64,000 bases of DNA from contig JAKZAN010000001.1 in the NCBI GenBank assembly GCA_023053545.1, forward strand, positions 2,996,565-3,060,564. The letters run 5' to 3'. Numbering within the stretch: position 1 is the stretch's first letter; each line of letters starts with the position of its first letter. The notes under the pieces are model-generated. The model saw nothing but the letters and a program-made list of their open reading frames with translations. It did no database searches and was not told where the DNA came from. The DNA comes from Lepidurus packardi. Taxonomy: Eukaryota > Arthropoda > Branchiopoda > Notostraca > Triopsidae. Below, one piece after another: positions 55,338 through 64,000 of the stretch. The translations under genes and the position numbers were made by a program.

Positions 55338-56400
55338 TTAGTTAATTTTTTTAGTCTGCTTAAGATATGTGTGTGGCCTTTTGTGGCCTTTTGAGGATAG
55401 ATGGGCGATGTGTTTTCTCCAATTTAATTTTGAATCGAATATAATTCCAAGGTAGCGCACTTCATCTTTTGGAGGAATGATTTCTTGTCCCCATTTAAGT
55501 GGTAGATTTTGTATAGTTCTTTTTCTTGAAAAGTGAATGAATTCAGTTTTTGTTTTCGAGAAAGTTAGTTTTACATGTTCACTCCACTTTTCTATGTCTT
55601 TTAGTGCTTTTTCGAGGGTTTTAATATTACCTTTTTCTGATTTGCCACTGATCAAAAGAAGTAAGTCGTCTGCAAAAGCCTGAATTGTTAATCTTTTACT
55701 TTTGATAATTTTCAATGCATCGTCAATGTAGATTAGAAAGAGGATAGGGGAGAGGGGCGAGCCTTGAGGAACGCCTTGTTTTAAATTGAAATTTTGACTT
55801 GTGTAAGGGCCGTATGTGCTGTATCCTGTTCTATTATCTAAGAAGCTCTTAAGCCAGTTGATTAGGTTGATAGGGATCTTTTTCTTTCTTGCCTTTTGAA
55901 GTAAAACTGCATGGTTGACATTGTAAAACGCTCCATGAATGTCTAGTAGTAGGGCCGTGGTAATTTTACCTTTATTAAAACCATGAAGGATATTATCTGA
56001 GAAGTTTAGCATAGCATTTACAGTAGATCTTTGATTTCTAAATCTCCATTGGTTTTCTGATAGGATATTTTTTTGTTCTAGGTAGTCTGTGATTTTTTTG
56101 GCTATGCATTTTTCTAGGATTTTGCCAAGATGAGATAGTAGGGCGATGGGACGAAAATTATTGTGGGAGGAATAGCCCTTTTTACCTGGTTTTGGTATTT
56201 GGAAAATTTTGGTCGATTTCCAGGCTTTAGGAAAATAAGATAATTTTATGGATGAATTAAATAGTGCAGTTACAGCATAACCAATGGATAGCCAAGTCTT
56301 TTTAATGAGTATTGGTTGTATATTGTCTTCGCCAGAGGCTTTGAAGAGGGGAAGGTTTTTAATTAATTCTGGTAGTTGTTCGTAATCCAGAAGAGCGAAA
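55338..56400 (-). pseudogene. LINE-4 copy reverse transcriptase
   Basis: An open stretch of 224 residues (55338-56012) holds ALLLDIHGAFYNVNH, GVPQGSPLSPILFLIYID and the catalytic IQAFADDLLLLIS, then RYLGIIFDSKLNWRKHI. The part of the RT before it is readable in another frame to about 56400. The pre-RT segment ITDKLDFLTQKML is near 56540. Confidence 0.9.
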
Positions 56401-56720
56401 CTTGTTTGTCTAGTAATGTATAGATGGTCAATTTTATGTACCTGTTTTTGTACAGTAATTGTACAGTACAGTACAGGATTGAGGTGATCGGAGCTGGTAG
56501 ATCTAACATTTTTTGAGTTAGAAAGTCTAACTTGTCAGTAATCTGTTTAAAATATTTTCCTTTATCATCTAGTAGTTGGTCTAATGAGTTTTGGTTTGCG
56601 TTTGATCGAAATTTGTGATCTAATTTCCAGAGAATTATATGTGAGTAAAGACTGTAACTCATGTGAGTAAAGACTGCAAGCAGACTAAAATCTGCACTCA
56701 AAATGTTTGCAAAAGTCACC

Positions 56721-56839
56721 ACAACCTTTTGATCCCATGACGTCCTTTGCGTTTACAATTAAAATGCGGTTAATAACACTACCGGCAACGCCACTCCGAA
56801 TAATTACCAAGTTTCACTACACGTTGGGCACGTTTCGCA
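56721..56839. other. No gene seen
   Basis: Junction between LINE-4 and the BEL relic. Nothing recognisable. Confidence 0.4.
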
Positions 56840-57605
56840 ACCACACCACGAGGTAATACTTCGGGCAGAGGTTCCGATCACGCTTGTTAAAGGGCAATAA
56901 GACAGTGCAGATATACGCTTTGCTAGACAATAGCAGCAAATCGACTCTTATAACAGAAGCTGGAAATTTTCTGAACCTGAAGGGTCAACAGCGAGCAATT
57001 CCACCACGCAAATTCCACGGAAGAGATCCTGCATTTAACAGCAGAGAAGTTAGACTGTCAATACGGGCAAGGGACATGACACGAATTTCGACAGCATCGA
57101 AGCTTGAACCGTCCCTTACCTTGAAACCAGCCGGCATAAGATTTACTGGCCCTAATAAAAACTTCTATGGCAACATATTGCCGACCTCGACTTCCCGCCA
57201 TTCGAAGCTAGCGAAGTTATGGTTTTGATCGGAAGAAATTTAGGAGACGCACATGATGTCTTCGAACCTCGCAAGACTTTAAAGGGCACACAGGGAATTA
57301 CAGCAATAGTAACCTCTTTTGGACGTTGTGTTGTAGACAAAACCAATAAGTAGCCGAACGAAATATCGTTACTCCATGTGCACTTAGTCAACACGACGAC
57401 GAATCAATTTAGGATTCTCTGCAACGCTTCTGGGAGACTGAATCTTCTAGTACCGACAAACATTTACTTCTTCCTTTTGGAGAAGAAAAGGCCATGAAGA
57501 TTCTTCTAAAAAAGACCCAAAGTTGTGGCAAACTTTACGAGGTTGGACTCCTTTGGAAGACAGCCGTCAAGGCTCATAAACAATTGCTTTCAATGCTGTG
57601 AGAAT
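56840..57605 (+). pseudogene. BEL/Pao relic: protease and linker
   Basis: VQIYALLDNSSKSTLIT is a BEL-type protease start with a degraded active site (DNSS). PPRKFHGRDPAFNSREV matches the block at the same place in BEL-1 and BEL-2. Further on, in other frames, FWETESSSTD and YEVGLLWK of the protease-to-RT linker are readable (57430-57560). Many frameshifts. A third BEL lineage, older than BEL-1 and BEL-2. Confidence 0.8.
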
Positions 57606-57609
57606 ATTA

Positions 57610-57963
57610 CTTTATAATATTCGACACTTCCTCTTTCTCAAAGTCTGACTCAGCAAGGTCACCTTAACTGTGATAGGTTTTATAAGGTTTTTAGATGTTT
57701 TAACCTTCCTCAAAAAGACAACACTATTCTAGATGACTGAACAAAATAAGAGCAACCCTTCTTCGCGAATTATTCAAAGAAAAGATTCACTTCAATGTGG
57801 AAGCTATATTAACAAACCCAAAGCTCTTTTCAGCAATAGAAACTTTCGTCAAAGAAAACCTAAAGTGCGTATGAAGTAATGTTCAATGATATGTAAAATA
57901 ACCAGAGAGCTAATAAAAGTCGGCCAAGAGCTTTGCTCACGCTGCTATATAAACAAAAAAAAG
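57610..57963 (+). mobile_element. 5'-truncated LINE 3' end in the BEL relic
   Basis: KEKIHFNVEAILTNPKLFSAIE matches the LINE-1 copy C-terminus (LHFNSANCLTNPKLFSAV). It is followed by a short 3' UTR and an A-rich tail at 57951-57962. It lies between two parts of the BEL relic. Confidence 0.75.
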
Positions 57964-58074
57964 ATTCGTTCATTTTTTAAAAAAAATTTCGAAAAAATTC
58001 CCTCTATTTCCAAAGTCCACCAGTAGATTTCTTTCTCTTTTACGTGTAAAAATGGAAAACCCGAGAAGCTCATC

Positions 58075-58385
58075 CAGTATGACACCATGGCCTTACAAGA
58101 TTTGAAGTTTCCTAATGATTCCGTCACAGGACTGAAAAGTTGCATCCTTTCCCTACAGCAACACCTGCGCTAACTCGCAGCCTTAGGATTCATTAACGAT
58201 TGTGATTTTCAAGCTTGCCACATTCAAAACAAGCTGCCCGCAACTCTTAAACAAAGCATATATAAAAGCCGCGGCAATTTTTCCTGGGATCTGCCGTCAT
58301 TACGCCAAGCTTTAAAATTGGAACTCGACATCGCCGAATCGAGTCAACCATACAAATCATACTAGACTCAGTTTAACTCCCGACT
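58075..58385 (+). pseudogene. BEL/Pao relic: gag fragment
   Basis: HIQNKLPATLKQSIY followed by LPSLRQALKLELDIAESS resembles the end of BEL gag (compare KLPERFRDKWG of BEL-2). It lies downstream of the protease fragment, so the relic is not in its original order or two copies are present. Confidence 0.6.
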
Positions 58386-59472
58386 GTTCCGGCTGGAATG
58401 CCAAGGTCAGGCTAATCGTCAAGGGTCAAATCCATTGTGACCGGACCTGGCATTTTCTGCGAAAAGGAAAATGTTGCCTTACCAGCTAATCGAGGAGAGG
58501 TTGGAGAGTCTTTGCATTGGGGAGACTTAGTGCAGTTATTCTCGAAACCTGAACTCGTGCAGTTACTCTCGAACTCTGAACTCGTACAATACTCACGAAA
58601 GTCGAAAATTATTATTTGTTAGTTCCATGTGTTTTTGTATGCTTGTTTTTAGTGGTAATTTGGGTGGAAATTAAAGAACTAGTTTTAAAATCATTGACTT
58701 CTCATCGTGTACATTTATTTCGACTTTATTCCGACCTTTTCTTCTGGAAACCGATTTTCGTCCAATGCGTTGCTAAGCGCATTTTAGCGACCGTCACTCA
58801 ACTCTCTAACTGAACTGTCCTAACTCCACATGCAACAATCCTCGTTCCAGATCCAACCCTGCCTCGTGTACCGTTACAGGACGCGCAATCCGGTACGCAG
58901 GCGGATGGATCATCTGGCATTACACTTGCTAAGCTAAAAAGCAAAGCGTGGCAAAGAACGCAATGTGAAATATAGCCGCGACAATATTGCCATCGCATAA
59001 ATTAGTGATTACTTATATTTCGCATGACCTGCGCTTTTACATGATTCAGTATAACTCCAAGTCTAAGATATGCTGACAAGGCATTGAGTCGTGGCGTGGG
59101 TCGGCAAGCATTGGATGAAGCCATGTAGCTTAGGATAGGGCATACGCAAACCTCCGTCCGGCATCTCCGGTAGCCTGGCTAACTGACATTCCCATGGGGA
59201 AACTCTCAGGTCTCCGTGTCGTATGAAAGGTGTGGGACTTTAGCCCGCGCCTTGAGCCGAAACCTGTAGGAGTCCAAACGTAATGTACTGTACCTGTGCC
59301 TGGGCTCGATTAAGGCTTTTAAAAACGCCAGGATGCAACCACTCCCCTACCATTTTGCCTTGTAACCATCCATTTAACGAGCTGATTGTCTATTTCCACC
59401 ATTTAAGGAGCTGCCACGCCGGGCAGCGGAATAAACTAGCCTCTGTTTAGTCTCAATACTGAATTATCCGCG
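58386..59472. other. No gene assigned
   Basis: 58386-59030 has no recognisable coding sequence apart from short chance frames. 59040-59460 is more GC-rich, with many short complementary stretches. It could be a leader or LTR of the BEL relic or a SINE, but I see no A/B box or clear ends. Confidence 0.4.
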
Positions 59473-60010
59473 GTGAGCAACTCGACCCTTACGCACTTGC
59501 ACTATTTGCATCAAACTTGTCCTATCGTGAAGACCCATGCTCCGTTACACACCGACCGAGTTAATCCGACCACCCCTTTCGAAACTTGCGGCATAGACTT
59601 TGCGGATTCGGTTTTCGCCTCTCAAAATTCCGAACGCGTAAAGTGCTATATTTGCTTATTTGTTAGGGCCGTGAAACGAGCCTTAAACTTAGAACTGGTC
59701 AAAGATCTTAGTGCCCAGTTTTACTTAAGGCTGTATGCCAATTTACCTCTCGCGCGGCAGCTCTAAAGCCATTTATTCAGATAACGACCTAACGTTCAAA
59801 GGCGCTAACCAAGACGTGTAAGGGTAATTCAGCATTACTCGAAACGTCGAGACGCACTTTCGAATCAACTGGAAATGTATCTTGTAGCGATCACTGTGAT
59901 GGGCGGTTTTCACGAGCGACTTGTTCAACTGTTCTGAAGAAGATACTTGGCAGCACTTGCTCAAAACCCGACGTGTTCTTAACTTTACTAAGAAAAACTA
60001 AAGCTTCCAC
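59473..60010 (+). pseudogene. BEL/Pao relic: integrase
   Basis: RVNPTTPFETCGIDFADSVF contains the first catalytic Asp block of BEL integrases. VKCYICLFVRAVKRALNLELV corresponds to the ICLFTCAVTRAVHLE-like strand region. SDNDLTFKGAN (about 59776) is the second Asp block, and traces of the GGFHERLV segment are near 59900. At least three frame breaks or stops. Confidence 0.8.
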
Positions 60011-60690
60011 TAATTCCAGTTCACGAATACAATTCCAAGCCCTTTGTTTCATGATCCCCGTTACCTTGACCCTCTAACCCCAAACTTACTTTGTGATTGG
60101 AAAACGTATTAAATGCTAATTCGTTAATTAAACCAACTCCGATCCCCAATTCGACCATCGCCGAAGTGTTCGAACTCGTTTTCGTTCAGGTATAAGCTAC
60201 TACTCTTTACGAATCTACTAGCTTAGTAGACTTTTTTGAAACCAAAACTTTGCATGCTATCTTTAGCTACTACTTTTTACTAAGCGCCCTTTGATCAGAA
60301 AAAAATAATTTTTAAACTCTACTAAGCTAGTAGTTTATAACCATAAATGGGTATATTGAATGAAAAATTATTTGTGTAATTACGTTTCATTTCGCCAACA
60401 TAGTTTGTCGCGCTTATGGTAAAAACGAGGGCTCTTCAATAGAGCTTCCCCTTTGGTCCCAAGGGACGAATACCCTGGGTCGAGAGCCACCTCCACCTCG
60501 AGTAAAAAAAAAAAAAAAAACGGACGATATAAAAGAAAGGGATGGTGGCAGGGAAAGGAAGTCGGGGATGGTGAAGACACGGAGCCGACTTGTGTGACTT
60601 AGGGCGAGGCTGGGAAAGTTCAGTGTGCCCAGCAGTTTGCTGGACACGCTGAAGAATTTGGCTGACCGCCTGCCTTATATACTGAGGTGA
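60011..60690. other. AT-rich DNA with an inverted motif and an A17 run; no gene
   Basis: CTACTAGCTTAGTAG near 60211 and its complement CTACTAAGCTAGTAG near 60320 could pair; a related GCTACTACT lies between. An A17 run is at about 60503-60519, after a short GC-rich segment, and could be the tail of a small retroposed sequence. Frames across it are low complexity. Confidence 0.5.
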
Positions 60691-60955
60691 AAGGTTATGC
60701 AACCGTGGTACAAGGCCACGGTAGCGAAGGGCAACTCCTATGCAAGAAAGGGAATTTCCCTAAGCCGAGGCTAGGGATGCCATGGAGATGGGAGAACGGT
60801 AGTACCGAGTCTATCAGCCGGAGCGGCCTTGTCCTTGGCAAACTAAAGTGTATTAACCAGACTACGCTGGCGAAGGTGCCCTAATTGGGTTTGCGTTAAT
60901 TTGGGTTACCTGCAGTACATGGGTAGTAAGGTTTCGAAATGTCATAGAACAGTCC
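60691..60955. other. GC-richer unassigned segment
   Basis: About 260 bp that stands out from its AT-rich surroundings, with local hairpins (for example CCGTGGTACAAGGCCACGG at 60702-60720). No ORF or RNA family recognised. Confidence 0.4.
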
Positions 60956-61015
60956 AAATTACATATTCTGGCTGAAAAATCCCTATGCCAATTATTCACA
61001 TTAACTTACAGGGTT

Positions 61016-61089
61016 AATGTACTCGATACAATCACCGAAAGTACTCGATACAATCACACAAAAAGTACACGATCAATCACCCAAAAACT
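61016..61089. repeat. Three tandem copies of a 22-25-bp unit
   Basis: GTACTCGATACAATCACCGAAA, then GTACTCGATACAATCACACA and GTACACGATCAATCACCC variants in direct succession. Confidence 0.8.
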
Positions 61090-64000
61090 AACTTTTACTT
61101 CACGCCGTGACTTGCGGGCTCAGGTGTACGACATGCTGCAGTCGTTACCCGCATAGTCCGAACCAACTCGTGTGGTATCATTGGAACGGGATGGGCTCTC
61201 GGTTGCTACGGCTTAGGCGAAACGGGACCTTACTATTTATGCTTCAGCCAGAACATGTAATTTGTTCCGTCTTATAACATATAGTTTTCATTTTGAAACC
61301 TTACTTCCCCTTTAATCTATTTTAGTATTGTAAAAATACTTTTTACTTTTCTGAACACGCATAAAAGCTCATTGTAAAAACAATAGGAAATCAAGAGAAT
61401 AAGCAATGAGTGACATAACGGTAAGTTTACCGATTTTGGGTCAAGTTCAATGAATGAGGAGTTCCGCTACAACTTTGGTACCTTTGATTTCGGAAAGTCC
61501 TTCGTCCCCTACAAGGCGCCGGAGGTGCTCCCAGGAAACCTGGCTTAGGCTGCATCCAAAACTCCGACGGGACTATAGAAGCTTACACATTTTGGCCTTA
61601 CAATGAAGGTTTTCCAATTAATGAAAGGAAACATTCTTGTTAGGCATTGATATCTTAATTTAATCGGTGATTAGTTTTCAAGCTGAGTACTAGATGCTCG
61701 GGTTTTCTTTCCACGAGTCCGTTTTGTAAAGTTTTTATTCTCATTACATCTCTCATTATAAAGTTACGTATATCGTTTTAACAGGGCACTCAAGACTGCC
61801 CGCACTGACTTTGGATAATGGGCTTTTTCGGCGATGTTAGCTAACAAGTTCTGCAGGATTAAAAAAAGGGGCATGGAAAAAACTTGACAATTGAGACTTC
61901 AACAAGTTTTTTTTTAAAAAGACTGGATGCATAATATATCAGGTTCAAAACACGGGGAAGAGTTCGGTGTAATTTTTTTCTACCTTTCTCAAATGAGGTA
62001 AGAATTAAGTCACCCACACTGGTGGGCGACCAGCTGCAGCAATACTTCGCAGTTAGTAGAAAGGTTTACAAAGTTGAAATAAAAATAATAGGTAATTTCT
62101 TAACCCAAGGTCAAAACCAAATAATTCTTAAGTGAACCGGGATAGGACGGGACACCGCGCCACAAATACGCAAAATCCTGCACTCTTACACAATAATAAC
62201 AATAAAACACTTGCACCCGAAATTATTTTTAATTGAGGTATATATATTTTAAAGAGAAATGAAAATGTATATTTTCTGTATAATCGCTGCCTTTTAACTT
62301 TATGATATCCCATCCCCTTTCCATATAAACCTGCCATTCGCTTCCTTTTAAATGTTAAACATCCCTAAAATAATAATATTAACTGAAAAAAGTTTTAATT
62401 AATACTTTTTTTTTTTTTTAAAAAAAAAGCACCCAACAACTTTCCTGGTCGTATACACGGTTATTAGAAAACCTCCTTAGTCCCCTTCCCCTCTCAATCA
62501 ATACAGTTGCCTTTTTACACGCGACGAAATTACGAGAGAAAATAAAAGGAAAGTGCACTACATAAGTTGCAGTAAAATAGCGTTGGGTCTGGCTATATCT
62601 TACAAAATACAAAGAGCGGGAACCGATTCGAAAAGTTTGGGCAGTATTTTTTTTTTAATAGTAAAAGAATGAAAAAGTACATAATCCAAACCGGGCGTCT
62701 TTTTATAGGAAAAATAAACCAAAAATAAATGACATTATCATTTCAAGAACCACGCCCCCAACTGGGAGTGCGTAAATGGAGGTGGGCGTGATTTCAGGTA
62801 CTGTACGGGAGCTAAGCAGTGTATGTGGGCGTGTCCACGAGTATCGGCCAAAGGTCACCGAGGCGGACTTTCTTTGCTTTTTTCTACCTTTATAATAAAA
62901 AATTGAGAGCCTATTAAAACTAGTCAATGAAAACACGACACATGAAACACAAATTTACCAGTATTTACACACACAACACGCATGACCCCGAAAAAAATGG
63001 GCGAGGAACTCTGCTATTTTTCTCTACCCCCGTTTTGAGCGCTTGATACCGTTTTCGTGTCTTTTGTTTCATAAGAACTTAAAACCATTGTTAAAATAAT
63101 AACAATATTTTTAAACAATCAAGAGGTTTTTTGGCTATTTCAACTGGAAATGTTTCTGTCTGGCAAATTAAGAATAGGAGGAGCAACAAGTGTAGTCCCT
63201 ATTGGAGGGCCTATGGCGGAATTGGCAATTATTGAGGAACCCAAGTTTGTAGTTATCTTATACAAAAATTAACACTTGATTAATATAGTCAAAAATGAAA
63301 TCGAGCATACGCTCAAACAGATATAAATTACAAGAAAAAATTACTGACTGGATGTGTGTTTATGTAATGTGTTTCAATGGGGCAGTTTAGATACTCCAAG
63401 GTAAGGATCAAATTATAAAACCCACATTTTTTAAGCGAATATCCTCAACTTGGCTGATGATCTATACACTGAATTTTTTGGGTTCCTGGTCAAGGCCAAA
63501 TTCATTTCCGGTAGTGTTGGTTAAAAACGCATTTTATATTCTAATTTTAAAACGTAATTTTAATAATAAAGAATGTGAAATTAAAATATTGGAACTGGAA
63601 CGAACTAAGGTTTCTTCGTTCTTCTTAACAACAATAAAAGGGGCAGAATCAAAGACGAAGTTGGATTTTTGTCGCTCAAATGAAACATTGGCTTGGCAGC
63701 TAAGGAAAGAAATCCCAATTTTTTACACTCAAATTACACTTAACTTATTCGAAAATCCCTGAGTTAACATCGCTAAGCAAGTCTCCTCCACAAACATTTC
63801 TTGCCTTAAGATTACCTCCCCCTTGTGTTGTACTGAGGTAGTTTCCCAAACAGACACGCAAAAAAAAAATCAGTTGCCCAGAAAATCGAGATATTTTAAA
63901 ACAAGTTATTACTTCCAAAAACAGGAATAAAATAAACGCAAGACGGAACAAGGGTTTTGTTTTCTTTCTCTTCGGGAAGCATGGCTAAAGACTTTAATAC
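61090..64000. other. AT-rich DNA, no gene recognised
   Basis: Contains long A/T runs (62408-62428, 62648-62659) and a pair of complementary GGGCGTG/CACGCCC motifs near 62750-62835. One open frame of 101 codons (63457-63762) has no recognisable domain and biased AT-rich composition. I see no transposon protein or RNA gene here. Confidence 0.5.

Larger units (their letters stand above)
54606..56720 (-). mobile_element. LINE-4 copy: 5'-truncated Jockey-type LINE in the satellite
   Basis: The minus strand ends in a poly-A tail (T9 at 54609-54617 on plus) placed inside a satellite unit. It carries RT and the C-terminal Cys/His region, related to the LINE-1 and LINE-2 copies, with no endonuclease. 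The right end near 56720 is a truncation. Confidence 0.87.

Noticed and set aside
60380..60702. Minus-strand frames of 66-88 codons
   Set aside because: Overlapping frames crossing the A17 run; no domain, low complexity.
63451..63480. CTGATGA as a hammerhead ribozyme core
   Set aside because: No matching GAAA core or supporting stems nearby.
63457..63762. 101-codon frame as a gene
   Set aside because: AT-rich composition, no domain, no neighbouring gene signals; listed only as unassigned.

Overview
This is a stretch of animal nuclear DNA made almost entirely of mitochondrial-derived pseudogenes (NUMTs) and transposable elements. I see no ordinary host protein-coding gene. The mitochondrial pieces read with the invertebrate mitochondrial code (TGA as Trp, ATA as Met, AGA as Ser). 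They keep the arthropod ground-pattern gene order, and tRNA-Leu(UUR) lies between COX1 and COX2. That tRNA position is typical of insects and crustaceans, so a pancrustacean host is likely. I cannot name the species. Frameshifts, fused genes and retroelements inside COX1, CYTB, ND1, ND4 and 16S exclude a functional mitochondrial genome.

Layout. 1-1442: tail of a Tc1-like transposon and the end of a Copia element. 1491-18766: NUMT block A, which read on the minus strand runs 16S, Val, 12S, control region, Ile, Gln, Met, ND2, Trp, Cys, Tyr, COX1, Leu2, COX2 start, second 16S piece. It carries a full BEL/Pao element (BEL-1) in COX1, a 248-bp TIR element in the last COX1 codons, a long Jockey-type LINE in 16S and a solo LTR. 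18767-29860: NUMT block B, with tRNA-Thr, tRNA-Pro, ND6, CYTB, ND1, Leu1 and the 16S end. CYTB holds an LTR-less BEL body (BEL-2) and ND1 holds a second LINE. 29861-34237: a complete ZBED-type hAT element in 16S, then 16S, solo LTR and LINE end. 34238-45018: NUMT block C, with ND4L, ND4, ND5, Phe, Glu, Ser1, Asn, Arg, Ala, ND3, Gly, COX3, COX2, Leu2 and COX1 end. ND4 is split by a Gypsy element (Gypsy-1).

45019-50640 is a purine-rich tandem repeat containing a young, apparently intact Gypsy element (Gypsy-2) with identical LTRs. 50760-56720 holds two 5'-truncated LINEs on the minus strand, flanking and partly inside a satellite of alternating long and short units. 56840-60010 is a scrambled BEL relic with a LINE tail. 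60011-64000 is AT-rich DNA without a recognisable gene.

The central architectural feature is an inverted repeat with two 1,639-bp arms (17294-18932 and 32599-34237). By eye the arms are about 99.5% identical with no length difference. Each arm carries the same nested set: LINE 3' end, 16S, solo LTR, 16S, hAT end. The order of insertion can be worked out because most elements have clear target-site duplications in recognisable mitochondrial sequence. Of the elements seen, only Gypsy-2 looks able to encode all its own proteins.
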